A stretch of 64,000 nucleotides of DNA from Methanococcoides sp. AM1 (GCF_900774055.1 NZ_CAAGSW010000004.1:248001-312000); one strand, 5' to 3'. Shown: positions 19,077-27,872, counted from the first letter of the stretch. Notes: generated by a model from the letters alone, not told the origin. Made by a program: numbers and translations.

Positions 19077-20465
19077 TCATTCCATTTTCTGTTGTCTTTT
19101 CCTGTAATAGAAATATATCAAAGGTACTACTAAAGCAAGTAGAAGTACTGCTACAGAAAGCGGGCTTCTTAGCCACCCCATCCTGACCTGAGACTCGATC
19201 ATAGTTTTGCCTTCAGAGGCAACTTTATTTTCAGAATCGATAACCAATGCCTCATCAAATGCCTCCAGCGCCTTGTCATACTCCTCAAGCTCATAAAGGC
19301 TATATCCCTGACCAATAAGTGCAAGGGAATGTTCAGGATCCAATTCAAGAACAGATTCAAAAGCAGCAAGGGCCTCATCGTGGCGGCCAAGATCAAATAG
19401 TACGCGACCAAGGTTGTAAAGTACGTCCGCATCTCCAGCGAAGAGTTCAACAGACCTTTCATAAGATATCAGGGCATCTTCAAGAAAACCCAGCTCAGAA
19501 TAAGCATCCCCTCTTCCTGCCCATGCTTTTGCATAGGTACTGTCAGCCTCTATTGCTGCATCGAATAGTTCGATAGCTTCCTCGTAATTGCCAAGAGCAA
19601 AGAGTGAAAAACCCTTACCACTTAAGGCATTAACATAACCCGGATCGATCGCTATTGCCTCATCAAAAGCATTTATTGAATCCTCGAATTCTCCCATCTC
19701 ATAGAGACAATAACCTTTGCCTGACCAAACAGAAGCATCTCCCGGATCTTCTGCGATCACATGATCGTAAGCATCAATAGCTTCTTCATAGAGTCCGAGA
19801 CCATAGAGAGCATCACCCTTACCTATCCATGCAACCAGATAATCCTCATTCATCTCAATTGCCGATTCAAAATTATCGAGAGCTTCCGAATACCTGTTCA
19901 TTTCAAGAAGTGAATAGCCTTTGCCTGAATATGAATAGATGAAACCCGGATCGATCGATAAGGACATGTCGTATGCTTCAAGAGACTCACCATACTGGCT
20001 GAACTCATAAAGGATACGACCCTTTCTATACCAGATCTGAGCATCATCATCACCCATAGCAGTTGCTTCATCATAGAGAGACCATGCTTCATCATACATT
20101 CCAAGCTTTATGAGAGAATCTGCTTTGCCTGCGTATGCATCCATAGAATCCGGATTATACAATAGAGCCTGGTCGTAGGCAGCTATAGCTTCCTCATAAT
20201 TACCAATATAGTAATATGCATCGCCTTTACCCAGCCATGCAGCCGAGTGTGTTTGATGCAAGCTGATAGCATAATTGAATGCGTTCAATGCACCTTCATA
20301 GTCCCCTTCATCAAGCATATCATTCCCGCTTGCCACCCATTCAGTTACAGAAGAAGCACTTACAGAACTCATTGATAATGTTAATAGAAGTAAAATTAAC
20401 GCTGGTAAAAGCAGCGCTTTTTTGGCACATTTTTTCTTTGTGACCAACTCCAAATATTCTGACAC
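19077..20465 (-). CDS. Exported, membrane-anchored TPR repeat protein
   Basis: 462 aa: a signal sequence after a basic start (KKALLLPALILLLLTLSM), about 11 tandem TPR units (residues 45-420; each unit has forms like AWLGKGDAYYYIGNYEEAI), and a C-terminal transmembrane segment (LSVAVLLLALVVPLIYFYY) with a basic tail. The repeats would face outside and the tail the cytosol. The start is GTG, close after AGGTGG; an upstream TTG overlaps the site. It is upstream of the SPFH/PEGA genes on the same strand but 133 nt away, so joint transcription is unclear. Confidence 0.88.
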   Translation of the reverse strand: MSEYLELVTKKKCAKKALLLPALILLLLTLSMSSVSASSVTEWVASGNDMLDEGDYEGALNAFNYAISLHQTHSAAWLGKGDAYYYIGNYEEAIAAYDQALLYNPDSMDAYAGKADSLIKLGMYDEAWSLYDEATAMGDDDAQIWYRKGRILYEFSQYGESLEAYDMSLSIDPGFIYSYSGKGYSLLEMNRYSEALDNFESAIEMNEDYLVAWIGKGDALYGLGLYEEAIDAYDHVIAEDPGDASVWSGKGYCLYEMGEFEDSINAFDEAIAIDPGYVNALSGKGFSLFALGNYEEAIELFDAAIEADSTYAKAWAGRGDAYSELGFLEDALISYERSVELFAGDADVLYNLGRVLFDLGRHDEALAAFESVLELDPEHSLALIGQGYSLYELEEYDKALEAFDEALVIDSENKVASEGKTMIESQVRMGWLRSPLSVAVLLLALVVPLIYFYYRKRQQKME

Positions 20466-20601
20466 CAAACCACCTTTTTAAATTATAAAATATATAAAGT
20501 AAATAACATATAAGAATCAAATGCATCAGTTATATGCTTTTTCAGTGAAAAAAAGAAAAAAATAAGGGATGGTGGATTCAGACAAGAAATTATTTGCCGG
20601 T

Positions 20602-22392
20602 TCAGTCCAGCCTTTCCCCACATTCTTCACAGAACTTTGCATTATCCTTTACTTCTTTTCCACAATTCGGACACTTCCTGACCTCAGGTTCCGAACCTAT
20701 AGTAGAGCGCTGGATAAGGCTGTCAGTGATATTGGTAGTTCTTATGTTATATTGCATGGACCCCTCATCAACAAAAAGCTTGATATCGGTCCTCTTTTCG
20801 ATCTCTTCCAGCATCTTATGATAGAAGCCGGTAAGTGCATCTTCTTTTTCAGCCCATGCCCTCAATATAAGGCGCGATCTGCGCTTGCCTACAACTTCAA
20901 CATAGGAAGCATATTTCAGACCGCTGACCCCTTCAGCATAGAACCTTGCAACACCCGTGAAAAGACTTGGTGTTGACGTGATCTCCGGCTCGATCATGTA
21001 CATGTTCATGTCCTTGAGAACTCTTGTAGCAATATCGAACAGGTTCTCTGCAGGGATCTCAAGGTCTTTGGAGTCTTCCTCTGCTGAGATCAATGTCGTG
21101 ACCACCGACCTCCAGGAAGGTTCATCGATCTGCCTGACACGAAGTACCGGACACACCACACTTACCATCTTGCCTTCAAGATCAACATGGCTACGCTTTT
21201 TTGTGTTATAATCATAGTAATCAATGCCTGCGGAGATCTTACAATCACCACACTCACCAGTAGGACGGACCTCAAATGTAACTGTCTTACCTTCACCGGG
21301 TTCAAGCATCGAGATCGTTTTCTCAGCCTCTTTTAGCAGGAAAACATCAGGTACAAAAAGAGTAACTCTGATGTCACCTATCGGTTCAGAAGTATGGTTC
21401 TCGACCTTTACTTTGTATTGAAGAAGAGCGCCACGGTAGTTGAAAGCAGATTTTAGCACAATAGAGCCACTTTCCTTCAAAGGCGAAGATGGTGCTTTCC
21501 CGACACCAGCTCCCATGGGCATGGATGGAGCTTTTTCGGCTTCAGTCACTGTTTCAGGAACTTTTACCGGCTCAGGCTTACTGGCAGTCTTTGAGGAACG
21601 ATCAACCTTTGCAGGACTAACTCCAAAACCACCAGCTGCAGATCGTTTAGACTTCTTGTTCCGCCTTCGTGCTTTAATGATGCCCCTTAAGAATAACACC
21701 ACAAAGATGAAGGAAAGAATAAGAAGAAGGACACCAGCCCCATTGTTACTATTATCGTAATCGTCATAGTATGTGGGGTCGATCCTGTCAGAGTCACCGC
21801 TGGAAGATCTGCTAAAATCTGAGACGGAATAATATTGGACCTCACCGGATGAGATGTAGAAACTTGCCTGCATATCATCATATCCTGATGATTCCAAAGT
21901 TACAGAATGGTAACCAGGTTCAAGATTACTTAACTGTATGAAAGTGTAGCCATCGCTTGTGTCATAATAATAACTGTTGAGATAGACATCGTACCCTTTT
22001 GGAATTGAGTAGAGCACTATAGTCCCTTGTGAGAAATCCTTATAGAATATATAAAGACCATCGATATCCATCTGGTCAACATATGATCCCGAATAGATGT
22101 CTTCTATATCAAATTCCAGGGAAAGAAGGTCGTCGTCATAATCGAAATAATCCCCTTCATAGTAGATAGCATTGTGAACATCATAGCCATTCCATGTAAC
22201 GGAGATCTGGGCATAGTCATTGTACGTATCAATATCAATTATATTAAGAACATATCCATCTTCCAGCCAGAAAGATTCACCCTCAGAGAGTGCAACATTA
22301 TAGTTCAGAGTTGACGAAGCACTGCCTGCAAAGGATAATGACAAGACCAAAACGGATAATAATATCAGTATTTTCACGTGTTTTGCTATCAA
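20602..22392 (-). CDS. PEGA-domain transmembrane protein with cytosolic C-terminal zinc ribbon
   Basis: 596 aa. Order: signal peptide (1-27), a Tyr/Asp-rich extracellular region (30-120), a PEGA domain (about 125-185; SIPKGYDVYLNSYYYDTSDG and LEPGYHSVTLESSG), a transmembrane segment (about 218-238) followed by a basic stop-transfer KARRRNKKSKR, a Pro/Ala linker (255-300), an NEW/CARDB-like beta domain with GECGDCK (about 305-410), an unassigned alpha/beta domain (420-545), and a double zinc ribbon CPNCGKEVKDNAKFCEECGE at the C-terminus. It shares this ribbon type with the SPFH protein next to it. It could recruit the ESCRT-like factors to the membrane; this is inference. Confidence 0.85.
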   Translation of the reverse strand: MIAKHVKILILLSVLVLSLSFAGSASSTLNYNVALSEGESFWLEDGYVLNIIDIDTYNDYAQISVTWNGYDVHNAIYYEGDYFDYDDDLLSLEFDIEDIYSGSYVDQMDIDGLYIFYKDFSQGTIVLYSIPKGYDVYLNSYYYDTSDGYTFIQLSNLEPGYHSVTLESSGYDDMQASFYISSGEVQYYSVSDFSRSSSGDSDRIDPTYYDDYDNSNNGAGVLLLILSFIFVVLFLRGIIKARRRNKKSKRSAAGGFGVSPAKVDRSSKTASKPEPVKVPETVTEAEKAPSMPMGAGVGKAPSSPLKESGSIVLKSAFNYRGALLQYKVKVENHTSEPIGDIRVTLFVPDVFLLKEAEKTISMLEPGEGKTVTFEVRPTGECGDCKISAGIDYYDYNTKKRSHVDLEGKMVSVVCPVLRVRQIDEPSWRSVVTTLISAEEDSKDLEIPAENLFDIATRVLKDMNMYMIEPEITSTPSLFTGVARFYAEGVSGLKYASYVEVVGKRRSRLILRAWAEKEDALTGFYHKMLEEIEKRTDIKLFVDEGSMQYNIRTTNITDSLIQRSTIGSEPEVRKCPNCGKEVKDNAKFCEECGERLD

Positions 22393-22533
22393 GATCGTAC
22401 ACCTGTGGTAACTATCATATTGTGTTAAATTTGATCGTAATTCGTTATTTCCGGAGCAAAGCTATACTTATAATAGATATCGTTCTTATAAGCATATTTT
22501 TGAAAATATATTATTTGCCCTTAAACACTGGAT

Positions 22534-23820
22534 TTAAGCGAGCTTGTTCCCGCACTGACCACAGAAATGTGCTTCTGCAGGGACTGTGCTGCCACAGCCA
22601 GGGCATTTCTTTACACCCGGAGTCCTGCGGGCCTGTGCAGCACCCATCATTTCCGCATCCAGTTCCTTTCTGCGATATGAATCCTCACGCTCGCGGTCCT
22701 CAACATCCATCATGAACCGGACCTTATCCTCTTTTGCAATGTTCTCCGCTTCTTTCATTTTAGCAAGGGCTTCAAGCTGTTCAGGAGACATATTCTGGAA
22801 CTCACGGCCCTGTGCAATGACCTTTGCAACATCGGAACCGCCTTTTTCCATAACATTGCCCAGATATTCCATGTCACGAGAATGTTTACGGTCGCTCATG
22901 TCCTCATCAAGTTCAAGATCATCCCTTTTGGCTCCGGTATTTGCCTGCTTCCATGAAGAAAAAGTATCTATTGCCTGTTTTGCTTCAACAGCATCGGCCT
23001 GATTCTCGATATGTGAGATCCTTGACCTATGAAGAGCATCTTTCTCCTCTTCTGTCCTGTAATGAGCTGCACTTACTGTTTCTTCTGCAAATCCAGCCCT
23101 CGTGGCTGCAACATTTATCCGGCTGTCACGGTCCAGATCGCCCTCATTTTCAAGAGCGGACATTTCTTTAAGCTCTTCACGAACCTGGAACTCACTACGT
23201 TCCTTTCTCACAACAGCATAGTTGCCAAAGTCCCACTCACAAGTGTATTTTACAAGCTCGAGTCCCCATAACAAAAGAGTGTCCTTAAGCTGCATTTCAA
23301 GCTCATTTTCCAATCTCAGCTGAAGATCACGGTTACCATAAAGGGATTCAATATCTTCACCATGAACTTCCGGTTCAAGGACACGGGTTATTGTTTCGCT
23401 TTCAAGGCGATCGTAAATATCGAAGATAGAGAGATTTCTTTCCCCGTTCTTCTCCGGAACCGTGTAGGAGAATATCATGTTAAAGAACTTTTTTGAATCG
23501 TTGATCGTGAATCTCAGGATACCTCCACACCCAACTTCCTGATCATCGCGGGTCCATAGACCGGGAACTTCCCACCTCAGCTCCTTAAAGGAGGTGTCGA
23601 TCAGAGCAACATCCACATCCTTGCGTAAGGTTCCTGGTTTTAGCAGGCCACCGACTCTCATCTTTCCACTGTCAATGATGTCTTCAACTACACCATTCTT
23701 TATCATCACAGCTTTCTCATTAGGTGAGAGAGTAATAGACTTGCTGAAGAAACCTTTTACATTCTTCTTAGGGATAACACGTGCAATATCATCAAGATCC
23801 TTCTTCCATTTGAACGCCAT
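22534..23820 (-). CDS. SPFH (band 7)-domain protein with C-terminal zinc ribbon, YdjI-like
   Basis: 428 aa, no transmembrane segment. An SPFH-like domain (about 20-235: KSITLSPNEKAVMIKNGVVE, GILRFTINDSKKFFNMIFSY), then a charged helical region (240-400; ERSEFQVREELKEMSALENE) and a zinc ribbon CPGCGSTVPAEAHFCGQCGN. This matches the YdjI / 'virion core protein' type which, in bacteria, lies with PspA genes (PspA belongs to the IM30/ESCRT-III superfamily). The ATG is 10 nt after GGAGG; the longer reading to 23910 lacks a site. It is divergent from the ESCRT-III-like operon, sharing a 170-bp promoter region. Confidence 0.87.
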   Translation of the reverse strand: MAFKWKKDLDDIARVIPKKNVKGFFSKSITLSPNEKAVMIKNGVVEDIIDSGKMRVGGLLKPGTLRKDVDVALIDTSFKELRWEVPGLWTRDDQEVGCGGILRFTINDSKKFFNMIFSYTVPEKNGERNLSIFDIYDRLESETITRVLEPEVHGEDIESLYGNRDLQLRLENELEMQLKDTLLLWGLELVKYTCEWDFGNYAVVRKERSEFQVREELKEMSALENEGDLDRDSRINVAATRAGFAEETVSAAHYRTEEEKDALHRSRISHIENQADAVEAKQAIDTFSSWKQANTGAKRDDLELDEDMSDRKHSRDMEYLGNVMEKGGSDVAKVIAQGREFQNMSPEQLEALAKMKEAENIAKEDKVRFMMDVEDREREDSYRRKELDAEMMGAAQARRTPGVKKCPGCGSTVPAEAHFCGQCGNKLA

Positions 23821-23990
23821 AGTTCCAATACCTCCATCATCCGGCAATATGCTATAGAATAACATTGGACAAATAATATATAAAATGTTTTCTATTGTAT
23901 ACATAGGCATACGATATCGCAGATATCCACCTATCGATCTGCAGTTATATCAAAACAAAAATAACAAAAACCTGAACATGAGGAGATAAA
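23821..23990. promoter_or_regulatory. Divergent promoter of the SPFH gene and the ESCRT-like operon, with repeated GATATC sites
   Basis: Minus-strand TATA TTTTATATATTA (about 23873-23884) fits the SPFH gene; a weaker plus-strand TATA (TTATATC, about 23944-23950) fits the operon starting at 23991. Between them are two GATATC palindromes 9 bp apart (23913-23918, 23922-23927) and a GCAGAT/ATCTGC inverted repeat (23919-23942). Tandem short palindromes are typical operators for ribbon-helix-helix repressors, and the first gene downstream encodes one. Confidence 0.5.
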
Positions 23991-24146
23991 ATGGGTCGTT
24001 CATATCCAGTAAGTGCAAGGATCTCAGAAGACAGCAAACAATATCTTCAGCATCTTGTTGAAGAAGGAGTTGCGATCAACACGTCTGAAGCATTGAAAAT
24101 ATGTATAAGGTATGCCAAACAAAAGAAAATGGAGGAGGAAATATAA
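23991..24146 (+). CDS. Ribbon-helix-helix (CopG/Arc-type) small DNA-binding protein
   Basis: 51 aa. The start is ATG after AGGAG. Sequence features: GRSYPVSARISEDSKQYLQH (beta strand plus helix A), then VAINTSEALKICIRYAKQKK (helix B), a clear RHH fold. The TAA stop overlaps the ATG of the next gene (TAATG), so it is translationally coupled to the ESCRT-III-like gene. Likely an autoregulator of the divergent promoter; target sites are inferred. Confidence 0.8.
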   Translation: MGRSYPVSARISEDSKQYLQHLVEEGVAINTSEALKICIRYAKQKKMEEEI

Positions 24147-24715
24147 TGGGATTCACCAATCCATTCAAGAAAGTATCACCTGAAGAACTGAAAACAAAGT
24201 TATCAATGTCCGAACAGAGATTGACAGCACGAGAAAAAGAACTTGGCAAAAAGAGAGAAGCAGCTCGTACAAAGGCCAAGGAAGCTCTTTCGGAAGGTAA
24301 CGACAGGGAGTTTAGGGTAGCCTCCCGCAGGTATTCGATGGTCGATGGACAGGTGAATACCATCGGCAGCATGGTAGAGATGGCACAGTCCATGACCGAT
24401 GTTATCGAAATGCAGACCGGACTAAAAGAAGTAGTTGAAATCGGAGATAACCTCGGAAAATGGCAAAAAGAACTTGGTTTTGATACATCAAAGCTTGAAG
24501 GGGCTGTGACCAATATCCGTACATCCATGGAAAAAGTGAATACCGCCACCAGTATGATGACTTCTTCAATGGATGCCGCTATGAACGGAGGTTCAGAACT
24601 CAGCGAAATACAGGATTCACTCAGGTCTGAGTTACTGGCAGAACTTAGCACTGATACATCATCCAAAGATGAACTATCAAAGAAGATAGAATCAGAAATA
24701 GCTGAGTCAGAATAA
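24146..24715 (+). CDS. ESCRT-III (Snf7/CHMP)-like helical protein
   Basis: 189 aa, almost entirely alpha-helical, no signal or transmembrane segment. Order: short N-terminal MGFTNPFKK, a long basic helical hairpin (10-80: SEQRLTAREKELGKKREAAR, SEGNDREFRVASRRYSMVDG), helices 3-4 (80-160), then an acidic C-terminus (EIQDSLRSELLAEL). Basic N-terminal helices plus an acidic autoinhibitory tail is the ESCRT-III layout. The segment LRSELLAEL resembles a MIM-type motif that would bind a MIT domain, and the next gene encodes a MIT-AAA ATPase. The start is ATG, 8 nt after GGAGGAGG. Alternative: PspA/IM30 or unrelated coiled coil. Confidence 0.75.
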   Translation: MGFTNPFKKVSPEELKTKLSMSEQRLTAREKELGKKREAARTKAKEALSEGNDREFRVASRRYSMVDGQVNTIGSMVEMAQSMTDVIEMQTGLKEVVEIGDNLGKWQKELGFDTSKLEGAVTNIRTSMEKVNTATSMMTSSMDAAMNGGSELSEIQDSLRSELLAELSTDTSSKDELSKKIESEIAESE

Positions 24716-24756
24716 TCTACCGAGATCCTACTGACAAACACTGCGGAGGTGCAAAT

Positions 24757-25899
24757 CTGGAATCTGCAAGTTCACTGGCAGCGCAAGCTAGAGGCTATGC
24801 AAAAGCTGCCAAAACACTGGAAGGAGAGAAAGAGAGGGCAAGAGAGCTATATTTAAAGTCGGCAAAGCTCTACAACGAAGCTTCAAAGCTCTCAACTGAC
24901 AAAACAGATAAGAATACACAGCGTGATCTTGCAGAGCACCTTTTTACAAAAGCACAGTCACTTAAAAGATCAGGTGTCCAGTATTCCGGATCAGGAGGAG
25001 GGGGAAAAGAGGACACTGATGAATCATCATTATCAAAAGATGACCTGATAATGACAGAAAAGCCGGACATCGGATTTTCTGATATTGGGGGCCTTGAGAC
25101 CGTAAAGGAAGATATCAGAAAAGCGATAATATATCCTTTCACACACAAGGAACTCTACCAGATGTATGGACAGAAAGCCGGTGAAGGAATACTCCTGCAC
25201 GGACCCCCCGGTTGTGGTAAGACAATGATGGCAAAGGCCGCCGCAAAGGAGTGCGGTGCTGACTTCATCAGTGTAAAAACCAGTAGTATTGTAAGCAAAT
25301 GGGTAGGTGCTTCCGAGAAGAACATAAAGAAGGTCTTTGACACTGCCAGAGAATGTGAGAAAGCAATCATCTTTTTTGACGAGATCGACTCCATTGCTGG
25401 CAGGCGAAGTGAAGCTGAAGACTATGCTAAAAGAGTTGTCAATGAACTGCTTGCCCAGATGGATGGAGTGGATACAACCGATGATAACCTGCTGGTCCTT
25501 TCAGCTACCAACGAGCCATGGGCCATAGATCCGGCACTTCGCAGACCGGGACGTTTCAGTAAACTCGTTTTCGTGCCGGAACCAGACCTTCCTGCGAGAA
25601 TTGCCATCTTTAAGATCAATCTGAAGAAAAGACCGATCGATGCTGATGTTAATGTAGATAAACTTGCAGAGATTACCGAGTCATATTCCGGAGCAGACAT
25701 TTCAGCGATCTGCAAAGAAGCTGCTGACATCCCCCTTGGAGAGGCACTTCGTGGCGCAGAGCCCCGGAAGATAAAGATGGATGATTTTATCAAAGTACTT
25801 GAACAAAGGAAACCTTCCATCACCAGCTGGTATTCCGAAGCACAGCGTGAAATAAAGAAGAGCGGCGAAGAGGAAGTCTTTAGCGAGCTATTCCACTGA
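24757..25899 (+). CDS. Vps4/CdvC-like AAA ATPase with N-terminal MIT domain (CTG start)
   Basis: 380 aa from a CTG start placed 7 nt after GGAGG. The first ATG in frame, at 25051, would delete about 98 residues including a MIT-like three-helix domain (about 3-72: LAAQARGYAKAAKTLEG, ARELYLKSAKLYNEAS, EHLFTKAQSLK). AAA core: Walker A GPPGCGKT (about 149-156), pore loop SKWVGASEK (about 181-189, the Vps4/meiotic-clade form), Walker B IIFFDE, SRH ATNEPWAIDPALRRPGRF with arginine fingers, and a short C-terminal helix. ATP hydrolysis would disassemble or remodel ESCRT-III-like filaments from the adjacent gene. No ATG/GTG/TTG start exists upstream in this frame. Confidence 0.88.
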   Translation: MESASSLAAQARGYAKAAKTLEGEKERARELYLKSAKLYNEASKLSTDKTDKNTQRDLAEHLFTKAQSLKRSGVQYSGSGGGGKEDTDESSLSKDDLIMTEKPDIGFSDIGGLETVKEDIRKAIIYPFTHKELYQMYGQKAGEGILLHGPPGCGKTMMAKAAAKECGADFISVKTSSIVSKWVGASEKNIKKVFDTARECEKAIIFFDEIDSIAGRRSEAEDYAKRVVNELLAQMDGVDTTDDNLLVLSATNEPWAIDPALRRPGRFSKLVFVPEPDLPARIAIFKINLKKRPIDADVNVDKLAEITESYSGADISAICKEAADIPLGEALRGAEPRKIKMDDFIKVLEQRKPSITSWYSEAQREIKKSGEEEVFSELFH

Positions 25900-25917
25900 T
25901 AACAGAGAGTGAACGAT

Positions 25918-27210
25918 ATGGATCTGGAATCCCATCCCACAACATTGCAGGAAGAGAACAGGAAAAAAGTGCATGAACTCCTGAAGAGCACGCATTCACG
26001 TATAGAAAAACTGATCCAGAAGACATATCAACAAAAGGATTCAGCCGCTACATCACAACTTCGACAGCTTCGAACGAGGATAACAGGACTGATATCAGAA
26101 GCTGAAAAGAAAGAACTTGACTCCTTCGGAAGTCACGAAGGTAATATTGATGATTTCTATGAGAATGAAGAAAGATTCGTAGAAACATCCAGAATGCTGC
26201 TTCAGGAAGTGGAGAATGGCATTACTACCGGCGAAAGTGTCGACGTATTTACTATCAGTGACCTTGTGGATAAAATGGAGATGGGATTTAGCCACAGGAT
26301 CGAGCTTACAAACAAGAACCTGAGCGAATATGAGAACAGGATCGTAAGTAAAAAGCAAACCGAAAAGGAAGAAAGCGAAAGGCAGGAAAAAGAATTAAGA
26401 GAGAAAGAGCAGAAGGAAGCTGAGGAAAAGGATCTTGCAGAAGACAAAACTGAACTTTCTGAAATATCTGGAACTTATCCCTCCGAACCCGGGACCAATT
26501 CAAGCGATGATATTGTAGCTGAACCTTCGGCCCTGAATAACGAACAGACCCCTGCTAAAAAAGATGAACTCGATACTGGAACGCTTTCAAAACTTTACAG
26601 TTACATCAATGCTCTGGAGCAAAAATTTGAGAAACATCATCCAGAGATATCCTATGATGGAGAATACATCGCAGACAAACAATGGAAGGTCGAGCTTTCA
26701 AAAAAAAGTGTCCGTGGCACCATAAAGGAAGGTAGGTTCAGATCCCCAATGCTTATTGTCGATAACTACTGGAAATCCATAGATGATAAAAGAGATATCA
26801 TCGAGATGATACAGGCAAAAGCAAGTACCATCGAACAAAACCAGTATATGAGCCTATGCTTTATCAGCAGCTTCTGGGATCAAAGCATAAAGGACTGGGT
26901 AAAAACATATTCACATCAGAGACTGGGATTTTTCATCTACGATCTGGCGGAAGACGATCTTGCCTATAATGAAACTGATGAAAATAACCGTAAATTCGCA
27001 TTCTGGCATTCCTCAAACGGAAACATTACTAAATTGACAGAGATCGTAGATCAACTCATTGAAGATGAAGAATACTTTGGCCTCGATGATGTTATGGAAT
27101 ATTCCGGGCTTAACTTGAGCGGAGCTAAAAAATTTATAGGCGGCCTTGTCAAGAAGAAAGTGCTCATCGATGTTGGGCTGGACTCACCAAAATATACAAG
27201 ATCAAAATAA
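25918..27210 (+). CDS. Coiled-coil protein with unassigned C-terminal domain, last gene of the ESCRT-like operon
   Basis: 430 aa, cytoplasmic. N-terminal helical region (1-140), a highly charged coiled coil (140-185; ESERQEKELREKEQKEAEEK), a Ser/Pro-rich linker (190-230), then a globular alpha/beta domain (about 235-380: KQWKVELSKKSVRGTIKEG, QYMSLCFISSFWDQSIKDW, RLGFFIYDLAEDDLAYN) and a winged-helix-like tail (VMEYSGLNLSGAKKFIGGLV). No family recognised. Its GAGTGA site and ATG lie 18 nt after the AAA ATPase stop. A GTG at 25909 is in frame but overlaps the site. Its position suggests an adaptor or effector of the AAA ATPase. Confidence 0.8.
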   Translation: MDLESHPTTLQEENRKKVHELLKSTHSRIEKLIQKTYQQKDSAATSQLRQLRTRITGLISEAEKKELDSFGSHEGNIDDFYENEERFVETSRMLLQEVENGITTGESVDVFTISDLVDKMEMGFSHRIELTNKNLSEYENRIVSKKQTEKEESERQEKELREKEQKEAEEKDLAEDKTELSEISGTYPSEPGTNSSDDIVAEPSALNNEQTPAKKDELDTGTLSKLYSYINALEQKFEKHHPEISYDGEYIADKQWKVELSKKSVRGTIKEGRFRSPMLIVDNYWKSIDDKRDIIEMIQAKASTIEQNQYMSLCFISSFWDQSIKDWVKTYSHQRLGFFIYDLAEDDLAYNETDENNRKFAFWHSSNGNITKLTEIVDQLIEDEEYFGLDDVMEYSGLNLSGAKKFIGGLVKKKVLIDVGLDSPKYTRSK

Positions 27211-27409
27211 TGCAAGGTCAGGTATAAAGAATTAACAGCACAATCAATCAATCGGACATAACTATTGATGCATTACTTTTTTTAACGAAATGAACTTGTT
27301 GATAGATTTAACTATTGGGTTAAATGAATTAAATTAAACGAGTTAAATTATTAAAGTTAAGCAATCAAAAATAAATTAAATTAAAAAAAGATAGGAAAGA
27401 GTGAAATAA

Positions 27410-27817
27410 TCACTCTTCTGCAGGTGCTTCAGCTTCTGCACCGCCACCGAGGATGTCCTCAATGGTCTTGTCACCGTATGCAGTAACCTTTGTGTTGATC
27501 TGAGTAACATCTGTTGCAACTTCCCTTCCACGAAGGAACTTTCGGCGGCGTACACCTTTTGCTTTTGCTGAATAGCCGACGCCTCTTGCAATAAGGATCT
27601 TCTGCCTCTTTGAACCCGGAAGGTCAGGGCTCATTACGAAACCACTGTTGTCGGTACCACCTGTGATTGTCAGGGTATATCCATCCAGACCTACTGTAGA
27701 ACCATCTACGGTATGGCCAATAGCCTTACCGATATACTGGTTTGCTTCAGCACCAGTGATATCGAACTGGTAGGTCTTGGTTTTTGGATCTGAAACTACA
27801 ACTTTAAAATCTGCCAT
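27410..27817 (-). CDS. rps6e: Ribosomal protein S6e
   Basis: 135-aa small-subunit ribosomal protein. Diagnostic sequence: [59 protein letters not shown] and the basic [14 protein letters not shown]. The short acidic C-terminal tail ([12 protein letters not shown]) is usual in archaeal S6e. Downstream of infB, with an inverted repeat in between. Confidence 0.97.
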   Translation of the reverse strand: MADFKVVVSDPKTKTYQFDITGAEANQYIGKAIGHTVDGSTVGLDGYTLTITGGTDNSGFVMSPDLPGSKRQKILIARGVGYSAKAKGVRRRKFLRGREVATDVTQINTKVTAYGDKTIEDILGGGAEAEAPAEE

Positions 27818-27872
27818 GATTTGCCTCCAAATATTAGTAATATTTATCTATTGTTTAATTAATTTGATCTGG

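Noticed and set aside
24146-24715. Calling the ESCRT-like protein PspA/IM30 outright
   Set aside because: The MIT-AAA partner and acidic C-terminal helix favour the Snf7/CHMP side; PspA remains possible within the same superfamily, so it is not asserted.
24076-24741. A 221-residue open frame on the minus strand
   Set aside because: Exactly antisense to the ESCRT-III-like gene, Ser-rich low-complexity translation, no ribosome-binding site.
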